A stretch of 17,231 bases of DNA from Actinomycetota bacterium (GCA_947472655.1 CANJCG010000022.1:1-17231); one strand, 5' to 3'; positions 6,613 to 15,372 are shown, counted from the stretch's first letter. Notes: generated by a model not told the origin, from the letters alone. Made by a program: numbers and translations.

Positions 6613-9095
6613 TGCGCGCGCCAGTGTCGTGGCTACGTGAATTCGTGGAAATTCCAGCGGATCAAGATGGTCGGGCGATAGCTGAGAAACTTATTTATGC
6701 TGGGCTAGAAGTAGAGACGGTCGAATGTCTTGGCGCCGGAGTGGTCGGTCCACTCGTAGTTGGCAAAGTTGTCAGCATCGAAGAGTTGACGGAATTTAAG
6801 AAGCCGATTCGTTGGTGTCAAGTTGACGTTGGTGCAGACAATGGTGGCATTCGCGGAGTCATCTGTGGTGCCCGCAACTTTTATCAAGGTGACTTAGTGG
6901 TTGTTGCCTTGCCGGGCACAGAGCTGCCAGGTGGTTTTAAGATTGCCCAACGCGAAACATACGGAAAAGTTTCTGACGGCATGATCTGCTCGGCAAGTGA
7001 ATTAGGGCTCGGCGATGATCACGACGGAATCATTATCTTGTCGCCCAATTTCGGCATAGGTATTGATGCGAAACCGATCGTTGGTGTCGGAGAAGAGATT
7101 CTTGATATTGCCGTAACCCCTGATCGTGGATACGCACTTTCCATTCGCGGAATTGCTCGCGAACTCTCGATCGCCTATGGAGTTGTCTTTGCGGATCCTG
7201 GGCTTGCGTTAGCTGATCTACCTGCGCCAGCTGCAACCAGTAAGCCAATTCAGTGCGCGTCAGACGATGAAACCGGATGTGCGCTGTTCACAGTGCGCAC
7301 GATTCGTGGTTTTAATCCAAAGGCGGAGTCGCCAAGTTGGATGACCAAGCGCTTAGTAGCAAGCGGAATGCGCCCAGTGTCATTGGCTGTTGATGTCACG
7401 AACTATGTGATGTTGGAACTTGGTCAACCTCTTCATGCATTTGATATCGATAAGTTGCAGGGATCGATTCGTGCTGGTCATGCTGCTGAAGGCACCACAC
7501 TAGAAACCCTTGACCATGTGGTCCGCAATCTCAGCTCTGATGATCTCGTCATCCTTGATGATCGCGGCCCAATTGGCCTTGCAGGAACTATGGGTGGATT
7601 CGCAACTGAGATCGACGATGACACCACGTCTATCGCTTTAGAAGCAGCGCACTTCGATGATGGCGCTATAGCTCGAATGGCTAGGCGGCACAAACTTTCC
7701 TCAGAAGCATCCCGGCGCTTTGAGCGTGGTGTTGATCGAGTTCTGGCTCCGTATGCGTCAGCACGTGCAACTGCATTGCTGCTGGAGTTCGGTGGTGGTG
7801 ATTACGTGGGGATGACTGCTGTTGAAGCACCTTATGCACCTACGGTTATAGCTCTCAAAGCCAGTGAACCCGGCGCGATTGCTGGCATGGAAATCCCACA
7901 ATCAACCGTCATTGATTTGTTGCATGCCATCGGCTGCGAAATCGATGCGTCCACCGAATTGCTTCAGGTTGAAGTACCCAGTTGGCGCTCAGACATCACT
8001 GATGCTGTGAATTTGGTTGAGGAAGTTATTCGCCTCGTGGGCTATGACGAAGTTCCATCAACCCTTCCGACATCAGCAGTGGGCCACGGTTTGAGTTTGA
8101 GTCAAAGGCTTCGGCGCAGAGTAGGGATGACCCTGGCTGCACGTGGTGGTGTTGAAGTTCTCAATTACCCGTTTGTGGGTGAGGCTGAGTTCGATGCACT
8201 GCGACTGGAAGCTGACGATGACCGCCGTTCAAAGGTGAGGTTGGCCAACCCCCTCAACGATGAACAACCTTACGTTCGAGCGTCACTGTTGCCGGGACTT
8301 ATCGCTGCAGCACGACGAAACTTAAGTCGGGGCAATGATGACTTCTTCATTTTTGAGCTGGGCTCGGTGGTCCGAAGCGGGCTGGGGACCCTCGTAGCTC
8401 GCCCCAGCGTTACTCAACGGCCAAGTGAAGATGAATGGAGCGCGTTGAATGCGATGCTTCCACAACAGGCATCGTCTTTAGCAGTCTTACTTTCTGGAAA
8501 CCAACAATTGCAAACCTGGTCTGGACCTGCTCGTAGATATGAATGGTCAGATGCCATTGAAATTGCTCGGGTCATTGCAGATGTGGCTGGCGTTGCACTC
8601 ACCGTCACAACCGGCAATGACTCGTCATTTCATCCTGGCCGATGTGCACGGCTGTGTATCGGCGATCAGCAAGTGGGCACCGCCGGAGAGCTTCATCCTC
8701 GTGTCATTGAGACTTTGGGGCTACCGGTCCGCGCATGTGCACTCGAGTTAGATTTTGATGTTCTGGTGCAACACAGCCCACAGGCACGAAAGGCCCCCTC
8801 GGTATCAGCCCAGCCTGTGGCCAAGGAAGACATTGCGCTCATCGTGATGGATGAGATTCCTACGGCACAGGTCCAGCAAGCAATTGTTGATGGAGCAGGG
8901 GAGTTGTTGGAGTCAGCGCGTCTTTTCGACGTCTACCGCGGGCAGCAAGTGCCAGTTGGATCTCGCTCCTTGGCCTTTGCCTTGCGTTTTAGGGCTCACG
9001 ACCGCACCTTGGACGCCTCAGAGATCGCGGCTTCCCGCGAAGCGGCAATTCAGATGGCGATTACTCGCCATGGGGCGACACTGCGCGGCGCCTGA
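6612..9095 (+). CDS. pheT: Phenylalanine--tRNA ligase beta subunit
   Basis: This 827-residue protein is a full-length long-form beta subunit. It starts MRAPVSWLREFVEIPAD, the usual PheT N-terminus. An OB-fold tRNA-binding domain (about 40-155) contains the VICGARNFYQGD segment. The B3/B4 editing domain that hydrolyses mischarged Tyr-tRNA-Phe follows, ending near RRFERGVDR (368-376). The B5 and catalytic-like domains come next, then a C-terminal FDX-ACB anticodon-binding domain (about 731-826) with LFDVYRGQQVPVGSRSLAF and LRFRAHDRTLD. It is translationally coupled to pheS by a one-base overlap. Only 43 bases separate its stop from argC, and these hold the arginine operon promoter. No truncation or missing domain is seen. 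Confidence 0.97.
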   Translation: MRAPVSWLREFVEIPADQDGRAIAEKLIYAGLEVETVECLGAGVVGPLVVGKVVSIEELTEFKKPIRWCQVDVGADNGGIRGVICGARNFYQGDLVVVALPGTELPGGFKIAQRETYGKVSDGMICSASELGLGDDHDGIIILSPNFGIGIDAKPIVGVGEEILDIAVTPDRGYALSIRGIARELSIAYGVVFADPGLALADLPAPAATSKPIQCASDDETGCALFTVRTIRGFNPKAESPSWMTKRLVASGMRPVSLAVDVTNYVMLELGQPLHAFDIDKLQGSIRAGHAAEGTTLETLDHVVRNLSSDDLVILDDRGPIGLAGTMGGFATEIDDDTTSIALEAAHFDDGAIARMARRHKLSSEASRRFERGVDRVLAPYASARATALLLEFGGGDYVGMTAVEAPYAPTVIALKASEPGAIAGMEIPQSTVIDLLHAIGCEIDASTELLQVEVPSWRSDITDAVNLVEEVIRLVGYDEVPSTLPTSAVGHGLSLSQRLRRRVGMTLAARGGVEVLNYPFVGEAEFDALRLEADDDRRSKVRLANPLNDEQPYVRASLLPGLIAAARRNLSRGNDDFFIFELGSVVRSGLGTLVARPSVTQRPSEDEWSALNAMLPQQASSLAVLLSGNQQLQTWSGPARRYEWSDAIEIARVIADVAGVALTVTTGNDSSFHPGRCARLCIGDQQVGTAGELHPRVIETLGLPVRACALELDFDVLVQHSPQARKAPSVSAQPVAKEDIALIVMDEIPTAQVQQAIVDGAGELLESARLFDVYRGQQVPVGSRSLAFALRFRAHDRTLDASEIAASREAAIQMAITRHGATLRGA

Positions 9096-9102
9096 GTCAT
9101 AT

Positions 9103-9120
9103 TATGCATAAATATGCATG
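9103..9120. promoter_or_regulatory. ArgR operator (ARG box) upstream of argC
   Basis: ATGCATA-AA-TATGCAT (9104-9119) is a perfect 7+2+7 inverted repeat. Its length and AT-rich TGCATA half-sites match the 18-bp ARG boxes bound by ArgR/AhrC repressors. A further half-site-like TATGCGTAT follows at 9121-9129. The box covers the -35 region and abuts the -10 of the argC promoter, so bound ArgR would block RNA polymerase. ArgR itself is encoded four genes downstream. Confidence 0.8.
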
Positions 9121-9126
9121 TATGCG

Positions 9127-9139
9127 TATACTAGGGCCA
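9127..9139 (+). promoter_or_regulatory. argC promoter -10 with leaderless start
   Basis: TATACT (9127-9132) matches five of six bases of the -10 consensus. Transcription would start seven bases after its last base, at A9139, which is the first base of the argC ATG. The -35 position (about 9104-9109, inside the ARG box) is poor. With no ribosome site before the ATG, a leaderless mRNA is the simplest reading. Confidence 0.65.
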
Positions 9140-10167
9140 TGGTCAAGATTAGCGTTGCTGGTGCCTCAGGCTATGCCGGCGGAGAACTTCTGCGTTTACT
9201 GTTAAACCATCCGGAAATTGAGCTCGGCTGTATTGCAGCTGGGGGCAAAGCCGGGGATCGCATTATTGATGTGCACCCGAATTTGGTGCAGTTAGCTGAT
9301 CGCAATTTTGACTCAACGACCGTGGCCGCCCTTGGGGATGCAGATCTGACTTTCTTGGCATTACCGCATGGCGAGAGTGCGGCATTGGCGTTGCAGTTGC
9401 CGACATCGGTTGCGGTGGTCGACCTGGGTGCAGATTTTCGATTGGCAAGCGCTGCGTCGTGGGAAGAGTTCTACAAACTTCCCCATGCAGGTACCTGGGT
9501 GTATGGATTGCCCGAGTTAGACGGCAATAGGGAGAAAGTTACACAGGCACGTCAAGTAGCAAACCCAGGTTGTTACCCAACCTCTGTGGCACTAGCTCTG
9601 GCTCCACTCTTCAGCGCGAATCTCATTGAGAGATCAGATGTCAGCGTTGTAGCAGCTTCAGGAACCTCTGGAGCTGGTCGTAAACCCACGGATTCACTTT
9701 TGGCGACGCAGGTCATGGGATCGATGAATGCTTATAAAGTCGGGGGCTTGCATCAACACACGCCTGAAATGGAGCAGTCTTTGTCTCGGGCTGCAGGTGG
9801 AGATGTCTCATTGTCTTTTACCCCCCTGCTGGCTCCGATGACCCGCGGAATTCTTGCGACCTGCAGTGCGCGAGTAAAGCAAGGCGTGTCCTACGAGCAA
9901 CTTCGAGGTGCCCTCGCTCACGCATACGCAAACGAGCCGTTTGTCACGCTGCTACCCGAAGGCGTGCAACCACAGACTTCTTCGGTTTTTGCATCAAACA
10001 GCGCTCACCTGCAACTGAGTTTTGATGAACATGTTGGGCGGGTTGTTGTGATGAGTGCAATCGACAACCTGGGCAAAGGAGCAGCTGGACAGGCATTGCA
10101 AAATGCCAATCTCATACTCGGTTTCCCCGAGAACCTAGGACTGACAGTGAACGGAGTTGCGCCGTGA
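9139..10167 (+). CDS. argC: N-acetyl-gamma-glutamyl-phosphate reductase
   Basis: ArgC reduces N-acetylglutamyl phosphate to the semialdehyde with NADPH, the third step of arginine synthesis. Starting at ATG 9139 the protein has 342 residues, the normal length. The NADP-binding motif GASGYAGGELLRLL is near the N-terminus. The catalytic cysteine is Cys145 in ANPGCYPTSVALAL, and GTSGAGRKP follows. An in-frame ATG at 9118 would add seven residues (MYAYTRA), but it lies inside the operator and upstream of the -10, so it is rejected. It is the first gene of argCJBDRH, preceded by an ARG box. Its stop overlaps the argJ GTG by four bases (GTGA). Confidence 0.96.
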   Translation: MVKISVAGASGYAGGELLRLLLNHPEIELGCIAAGGKAGDRIIDVHPNLVQLADRNFDSTTVAALGDADLTFLALPHGESAALALQLPTSVAVVDLGADFRLASAASWEEFYKLPHAGTWVYGLPELDGNREKVTQARQVANPGCYPTSVALALAPLFSANLIERSDVSVVAASGTSGAGRKPTDSLLATQVMGSMNAYKVGGLHQHTPEMEQSLSRAAGGDVSLSFTPLLAPMTRGILATCSARVKQGVSYEQLRGALAHAYANEPFVTLLPEGVQPQTSSVFASNSAHLQLSFDEHVGRVVVMSAIDNLGKGAAGQALQNANLILGFPENLGLTVNGVAP

Positions 10168-11330
10168 GTGTTACTGCAGCACAAGGTTTTATCGCGTCAG
10201 GAGTGAAGGCTGGGCTTAAGAAGTCAGGTAATCACGATGTGGCTCTTGTTGTGAACCAAGGTCCGATGTATACCGCTGCCGGGGTCTTCACGAGTAATAG
10301 ATTTAAGGCCGCCCCGGTCCTTTGGTCGCAGCAGGTTCTCCTTGATCAATGCATTCGTTCAGTAGTCCTCAATGCAGGCGGCGCTAACGCCTGCACTGGT
10401 GCTGTTGGTTTTGCAGACACTCACCACACTGCAGAATATGTAGCAGAGAAACTTTCCGCGCTTGGTACGGAAGTTGGCGCCGGGGAAATAGCTGTGTGTT
10501 CTACAGGGTTGATCGGTGAGCGTTTGCCGATGGAAAAACTTCTGGCAGGAATAGCGGAAGCCACACTTTCATTATCAGAAAATGGGGGTGACGATGCAGC
10601 GCTGGCAATCATGACTACTGACACGGTGCCCAAGAAATGTGTGGTCACAGAGGCAGGCTTCACTGTTGGCGGCATGGCAAAGGGCGCGGGCATGTTGGCA
10701 CCGGCATTAGCCACAATGCTTGTGGTCGTCACCACCGATGCCGTTATCGATGCTGAACTTGCTGAAAGTGCTCTTAAGTCCGCAACTGCAATGAGTTTTG
10801 ATCGAATTGACTCAGACGGATGTATGTCAACAAATGACACAGTGCTCCTGATGGCCAGTGGTGCAAGTGGCTTTGCTCCCGATGCTCAGATCTTCACTGA
10901 CGTACTTACTCAAGTTTGCGGAGATCTTGCACAGCAATTGATTCACGATGCCGAAGGCGCGTCTAAGGACATCAAGATTGTTGTCGAGCAAGCATTATCT
11001 ACACAGGATGCGCTTCTTGTGGCTCGCGCAATCGCACGAAGTAACTTATTGAAATGCGCGATTCACGGTGAAGATCCAAACTGGGGCCGGGTTCTTTCTG
11101 CAGCAGGCACAACGCAAGCGATGTTCGAGCCAGACCAGGTCGACGTTGCGATGAATGGTGTTTGGGTCTGCCGTAACGGTGGATTGGGTGATGACCGATC
11201 GCTGGTGAGTCTTGCTGAGCGTGAGGTTGAGATCAGAGTGCTGCTGCGTGCTGGCAGTGCTGAGGCCACTATTTGGACCAATGACCTCACTGCCGATTAC
11301 GTCCATGAAAACTCCGCATATTCCACTTGA
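10164..11330 (+). CDS. argJ: Glutamate N-acetyltransferase / amino-acid acetyltransferase
   Basis: ArgJ moves the acetyl group from N-acetylornithine back to glutamate, closing the cyclic arginine pathway; some ArgJ enzymes also use acetyl-CoA. The 388-residue precursor contains the self-cleavage site in KGAGMLAPALATML (173-186). The cut is expected between Ala183 and Thr184, leaving Thr184 as the nucleophile of the beta chain. Also conserved are STGLIGERLPM (113-123) and the later IHGEDPNWGRVL. Translation starts at GTG 10164 within the argC stop. With argJ present, a separate argE deacetylase is not needed. The argB start follows nine bases after the stop. The Ala-Leu before ALATML replaces the more usual Pro-x-Met-Ala-Thr-Met-Leu, a minor change outside the nucleophile. 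Confidence 0.95.
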   Translation: MSVTAAQGFIASGVKAGLKKSGNHDVALVVNQGPMYTAAGVFTSNRFKAAPVLWSQQVLLDQCIRSVVLNAGGANACTGAVGFADTHHTAEYVAEKLSALGTEVGAGEIAVCSTGLIGERLPMEKLLAGIAEATLSLSENGGDDAALAIMTTDTVPKKCVVTEAGFTVGGMAKGAGMLAPALATMLVVVTTDAVIDAELAESALKSATAMSFDRIDSDGCMSTNDTVLLMASGASGFAPDAQIFTDVLTQVCGDLAQQLIHDAEGASKDIKIVVEQALSTQDALLVARAIARSNLLKCAIHGEDPNWGRVLSAAGTTQAMFEPDQVDVAMNGVWVCRNGGLGDDRSLVSLAEREVEIRVLLRAGSAEATIWTNDLTADYVHENSAYST

Positions 11331-11339
11331 GAGGCAACA

Positions 11340-12224
11340 ATGACTGATGTAAACCAGGCCTCATCAAAGGCTGCAGTTCTCGCTGAGGCCCTACCGTGGC
11401 TTGAGCGTTTTCATGGGGCAACTGTCGTAGTGAAGTACGGCGGAAATGCGATGACCGACGATGCGCTGAAGGCAAGTTTTGCCGAAGATATTGTCTTCAT
11501 GCGTTTGGCTGGTTTGCGCCCTGTAGTTGTTCACGGCGGCGGTCCACAGATAACTGAAATGCTGGCAAAGCTAGGTGTTGAGTCTGAATTCAAGGGTGGT
11601 CTTCGGGTGACGACACCTGAAGTCATGGACATCGTTGCAATGGTGTTAGTCGGCCAAGTTCAGCGTGAGCTCGTTGGATTAATCAATGACCATGGTCCAT
11701 TTGCTGTAGGTATGTCTGGAGAAGACGCGCACACATTCATTGCCGAGCGCAGGGATGCAATTGTTGACGGGGCTGCAATCAACATTGGGCAGGTAGGCGA
11801 TGTCGTCGATGTGCGCCCAGATTTTGTCATCAAACTTCTTGATGACGGATTCATCCCGGTGGTGTCAACTGTTGCGCGAGATGTTGAGGGAATGGTTTAC
11901 AACGTCAATGCTGACACGGCAGCCGCCGCCCTGGCCCAGGCCTTAGGCGCAGCGAAGTTTGTTGTGCTCACTGACGTCGAAGGCCTCTACGCGAATTGGC
12001 CAGATAAAGACTCCATCATTCGGCAAATTGATGTTGAAGAATTACGCGCGCTGTTGCCGTCCCTTGAATCAGGAATGGTTCCAAAAATGGAAGCTTGCGT
12101 GCGGGCAATCGATGGTGGTGTGCCACAAGCTCACGTGATTGATGGTCGGGTTGAACACTCAGTGCTCCTGGAGGTATTCACCAATGACGGTATCGGCACG
12201 ATGGTCTATCCGAGGAAGTCATGA
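11340..12224 (+). CDS. argB: Acetylglutamate kinase
   Basis: ArgB phosphorylates N-acetylglutamate with ATP, usually the flux-controlling step of cyclic arginine synthesis. The 294-residue protein has the amino-acid kinase motifs VVVKYGGNAM (29-38), VVVHGGGPQI (62-71) and the NVNADTAAAALAQAL segment (from 188). An N-terminal helix before the kinase core (SKAAVLAEALPWLERFHG, 9-26) is the element that makes the hexameric, arginine-inhibited form of the enzyme, so feedback inhibition by arginine is expected from family knowledge. An AGAGG ribosome site precedes the ATG. The stop overlaps the argD start by four bases (ATGA). No unusual residues are seen. Confidence 0.96.
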   Translation: MTDVNQASSKAAVLAEALPWLERFHGATVVVKYGGNAMTDDALKASFAEDIVFMRLAGLRPVVVHGGGPQITEMLAKLGVESEFKGGLRVTTPEVMDIVAMVLVGQVQRELVGLINDHGPFAVGMSGEDAHTFIAERRDAIVDGAAINIGQVGDVVDVRPDFVIKLLDDGFIPVVSTVARDVEGMVYNVNADTAAAALAQALGAAKFVVLTDVEGLYANWPDKDSIIRQIDVEELRALLPSLESGMVPKMEACVRAIDGGVPQAHVIDGRVEHSVLLEVFTNDGIGTMVYPRKS

Positions 12225-13393
12225 ACTGGAGTGATCGCTGGGATACCAGCATGATGAAGAATTACGGTCGACCGCCGTTGCTTTTAGTGCAAGGCAAGGG
12301 TTCCCGAGTTTGGGATGACTCTGGAAACGAATACATCGACCTCATCGCAGGCATTGCTGTGAATGCATTGGGTCACGGCCATCCAGCCTTTGTGCAGGCA
12401 ATTACCGATCAGCTCAACACGATTGGTCACACAAGCAATCTGTATGCAACCGAGCCGGGACTTCTTTTAGCTGAACGGCTTCTTGAATTGAGCCAAGCCC
12501 CGATTGGTTCGCGAGTGTTTTTTTGTAATTCTGGTGCAGAAGCCAATGAAGCCGCTTTTAAACTCAGTCGACTCACCGGTCGCACGCATGTCGTCGTAGC
12601 AGCAGGTGGCTTTCATGGACGCACGATGGGTTCACTGGCGCTTACGGCTCAACCGGCTAAGCAGGATCCATTTCGTCCGCTTCCCGGCGAAGTGACCGTC
12701 GTGCCGTTTGGCGATACCGCTGCCTTGTCGTCTGCCGTAACACCCGATACAGCCGCTGTTTTTCTTGAGCCGATTCAAGGCGAAGGCGGCGTGATCGTTG
12801 CGCCAACTGGTTATCTGGCTTCAGCTCGAGCCGATTGCGACAAGTACGGTGCCTTGCTCATTGTCGATGAGGTACAAACGGGCATTGGTCGCACTGGGCA
12901 ATGGTTTGCCTATCAAAGTCACAATGTCGTCCCGGATGTAGTAACCCTTGCCAAGGGGTTAGGTGGGGGGCTGCCAATAGGTGCCTTAGTCGCCTTTGGT
13001 GAGGCGGCTGAACTCTTTACGCCTGGATCGCACGGATCAACATTTGGTGGAAATCCCATTTCGGCTCGTGCGGCTCTCACTGTTCTAGACGTTATTGAGA
13101 AGGAAGGGTTACTTGGGCACGTACAAGAAGTGAGTAAACGTTTAGCGAGTGAGCTGCCGGCCGCGTCGAACGGTTTCGTGAGTTCGGTACGCGGCGAGGG
13201 CCTACTTCTTGCTGCAGTGCTGGAAGGCTTGTCCAGTAGTGATGTCGAACTTAAATTGCGCTCTCATGGGCTGCTGACAAACGCAGTTGCGCCAAATGCC
13301 ATCAGGCTGGCGCCGCCGTTGAATCTTCCAACCGCGGATGTGGATGAAGTTATTCAACGTTGGGGCCGCGCCTTTCAAGAATTGGGCACGTAG
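12221..13393 (+). CDS. argD: Acetylornithine aminotransferase
   Basis: ArgD is a fold-type I PLP aminotransferase (class III) that converts N-acetylglutamate semialdehyde to N-acetylornithine using glutamate. In 390 residues it shows FFCNSGAEANEAAFKLSR (100-117), the phosphate-contacting GGFHGRTMGSLALT (129-142), LLIVDEVQTGIGRTG (212-226) with the PLP-contacting Asp216, and the Schiff-base Lys245 in TLAKGLGGGLPIGA. The HGSTFGGNPISARA block is also intact. It starts within the argB stop codon. In many actinobacteria argF comes next; here argR follows after three bases. ArgD enzymes can double as succinyldiaminopimelate aminotransferases in lysine synthesis, which cannot be judged from sequence. 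Confidence 0.96.
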   Translation: MNWSDRWDTSMMKNYGRPPLLLVQGKGSRVWDDSGNEYIDLIAGIAVNALGHGHPAFVQAITDQLNTIGHTSNLYATEPGLLLAERLLELSQAPIGSRVFFCNSGAEANEAAFKLSRLTGRTHVVVAAGGFHGRTMGSLALTAQPAKQDPFRPLPGEVTVVPFGDTAALSSAVTPDTAAVFLEPIQGEGGVIVAPTGYLASARADCDKYGALLIVDEVQTGIGRTGQWFAYQSHNVVPDVVTLAKGLGGGLPIGALVAFGEAAELFTPGSHGSTFGGNPISARAALTVLDVIEKEGLLGHVQEVSKRLASELPAASNGFVSSVRGEGLLLAAVLEGLSSSDVELKLRSHGLLTNAVAPNAIRLAPPLNLPTADVDEVIQRWGRAFQELGT

Positions 13394-13396
13394 GTC

Positions 13397-13918
13397 ATGG
13401 CCGCTCCACGCACAATGGCTGCAAGACGATCGCGAATTGAAGCGCTCATTGAACATGGATCGATTCAATCGCAAGAACAGTTGCGCTCGGCCCTTGCTTC
13501 TGAAGGTATGGATGTTACGCAAGCAACGTTAAGCAGAGATTTGGAAACGCTTGGTGCTGTTAAGCAACACGATGCAGTGCTGGGATCGAGATATGTGATT
13601 TCACGCAGCCCTGTCGTGACGCATCTGGCAGTGCCGACCAGCATCAGTCGAGTCGTGACTGAAGTGCTCGTGGGCGCAGATGCCGCCCAAAACATTGCAG
13701 TTCTGCGTACTCCGCCAGGAGCAGCACATTACTTAGCCGGATATTTGGATCGAGCGCATTTTGATCAGATTGTTGGCACCGTAGCTGGTGACGACACGAT
13801 TATGGTCGTGTTGCGCACCGACGAGGCCGCGAAAGAATTCTGCGACAACCTACTTCAACTCGCTGATAGACGATCTGAAAGTGTTGATATGCATACAAAC
13901 CAAAGGAGAACGTCGTGA
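13397..13918 (+). CDS. argR: Arginine repressor ArgR
   Basis: ArgR is the hexameric, arginine-dependent DNA-binding regulator of arginine genes. The 173-residue protein has an N-terminal winged helix (about 10-78) with recognition segment TQATLSRDLE (41-50). The C-terminal oligomerisation and arginine-binding domain carries the signature GTVAGDDTIMVV (127-138), whose aspartates contact arginine. It follows argD by three bases with little ribosome site, suggesting coupling to argD translation. Met7 is an alternative start. Its likely target is the 16-bp palindrome at 9104-9119, so the gene is under its own control. The last 14 residues include a TATGCATA sequence and the AAAGGAG ribosome site for argH. 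Confidence 0.96.
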   Translation: MAAPRTMAARRSRIEALIEHGSIQSQEQLRSALASEGMDVTQATLSRDLETLGAVKQHDAVLGSRYVISRSPVVTHLAVPTSISRVVTEVLVGADAAQNIAVLRTPPGAAHYLAGYLDRAHFDQIVGTVAGDDTIMVVLRTDEAAKEFCDNLLQLADRRSESVDMHTNQRRTS

Positions 13919-15327
13919 CTGAAGCACAACCAACCCGGCTCTGGGGCGGACGCTTTGCCGATGGACCTTCAGATGCAATGGCGGCACTCAGTCGGTCTGT
14001 TCATTTTGATTGGCGTTTGGCGCCGTACGACATTGAGCAAACACAGGCTCACGCAAAAGTTTTGCATGCAGCAAATTTATTGACAACGCAGGAACTTGAC
14101 CAAGTGACAAAAGCCTTGACTGAACTCAATCTTGAAGTTCGTTCGGGTGCTGTTGTGCCAGACGTGCAAGATGAAGATGTACACACAGCCATAGAACGTA
14201 ACTTGATGCTCAAACTAGGAGAGCTAGGTGGGAAATTGCGGGCTGGTCGTAGCCGCAATGATCAAGTATCAACCGATTTTCGGTTGTATTTGCGCGACCA
14301 AGTCAGGTACATCGCTCATGATGTCATTGAGTTGCAAGAAGCTTTCTTAGTTCAAGCTAAAGCGCATGTTCATACGACTTCACCTGGCTTTACGCATTTA
14401 CAACACGCGCAGCCAGTGTCTTTCGGGCACGAACTTGCAAAGCATGTTCACGCGCTCGGTCGTGATCTTGAGCGGCTAGCAGACTGGGATAAAAGGAGTG
14501 CTCGTTCACCACTTGGCGCGGGTGCATTGGCTGGATCATCGCTTGGCTTGAATCCACAAAGCGTTGCAAAAGATTTAGGGTTCGATGAAGCCTTAGCAAA
14601 CTCGATTGATGCGGTGAGCGATCGTGATTGGGTCGCAGAGTTTCTTTTTGTCGCAGCAATGATTGGTGTGCACCTTTCACGGATTGGCGAAGAAGTCATC
14701 TTGATGACCTCGCGTGAATTTCAGTGGGCGCAACTTGATGATGCTTGGTCAACAGGGTCATCGATCATGCCGCAAAAAAAGAATCCAGATGTGGCGGAGC
14801 TTGCACGCGGTAAATCCGGTCGCTTAATTGGAAATCTCACAGGCTTATTGGCGACTCTCAAGGGATTGCCATTTGCATATAACCGTGATTTACAAGAAGA
14901 CAAAGAGCCAGTTTTTGACACAGTTGAACAACTGTTGCTTGTGCTTCCGGCGATGACAGGCATGATCCAAACCCTGAAGTTCAACACTGAACTAATGGCG
15001 AAGAGTGCGCCCGAGGGCTTTGCACTGGCAACAGATATCGCCGAATGGTTAGTGCGCGAAGGTGTGGCTTTTCGAATTGCTCATGAAGTCGCAGGCGCAT
15101 GCGTTCAGCGTGCTGAATCACAGGGAATCGAGTTATGGGACTTGTCGGATGCTGACCTCGTCGAGATCAGCCCTCATTTGAAACCAGCAGTGCGCTCGGT
15201 GTTGTCTGTCGAGGGTTCATTGAATTCACGAGACGCGTTTGGCGGCACGGCACCCGTTCGTGTGACTGAGCAGCTCAAAGCACTCGACGCGATGATTGCC
15301 GTTGAGCGAAAGCGCTGGGTTTCTTAG
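13915..15327 (+). CDS. argH: Argininosuccinate lyase
   Basis: ArgH splits argininosuccinate into arginine and fumarate, the last step of the pathway. The 470-residue protein is of the fumarase/aspartase superfamily and has its three conserved regions: RAGRSRNDQVSTDFRLYLRD (109-128), TSPGFTHLQHAQPVSFGHEL (155-174) with the catalytic Thr160-His161 pair, and the mobile signature loop GSSIMPQKKNPDVAE (281-295) with catalytic Ser282/Ser283. It starts with GTG at 13915, overlapping the argR stop by four bases, with a strong AAAGGAG site seven bases upstream. Its usual partner argG is not adjacent. The final bases enter a degenerate 13-bp repeat array that continues past the TAG. Confidence 0.97.
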   Translation: MTEAQPTRLWGGRFADGPSDAMAALSRSVHFDWRLAPYDIEQTQAHAKVLHAANLLTTQELDQVTKALTELNLEVRSGAVVPDVQDEDVHTAIERNLMLKLGELGGKLRAGRSRNDQVSTDFRLYLRDQVRYIAHDVIELQEAFLVQAKAHVHTTSPGFTHLQHAQPVSFGHELAKHVHALGRDLERLADWDKRSARSPLGAGALAGSSLGLNPQSVAKDLGFDEALANSIDAVSDRDWVAEFLFVAAMIGVHLSRIGEEVILMTSREFQWAQLDDAWSTGSSIMPQKKNPDVAELARGKSGRLIGNLTGLLATLKGLPFAYNRDLQEDKEPVFDTVEQLLLVLPAMTGMIQTLKFNTELMAKSAPEGFALATDIAEWLVREGVAFRIAHEVAGACVQRAESQGIELWDLSDADLVEISPHLKPAVRSVLSVEGSLNSRDAFGGTAPVRVTEQLKALDAMIAVERKRWVS

Positions 15328-15372
15328 TCAGGCTTTTTAGGCTGGGATTTAAGTCTGGGTTTTAGTCTGGGG
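15315..15372 (+). repeat. Degenerate ~13-bp tandem repeat across the argH stop
   Basis: CTGGG recurs at 15315, 15342, 15355 and 15367, with a variant CAGGC at 15329, so spacing is 12-14 bases. The best units read TTTTAGGCTGGGA, TTTAAGTCTGGG and TTTTAGTCTGGGG. The array begins in the last codons of argH and fills the start of the 172-base gap before tyrS. Arms do not pair, so it is not a terminator hairpin. Function unknown. Confidence 0.6.

Noticed and set aside
9118..9138. Upstream in-frame ATG for argC adding MYAYTRA
   Set aside because: It lies inside the ARG box and upstream of the -10, so it would not be in the mRNA; family similarity begins at MVKISVAG from 9139.
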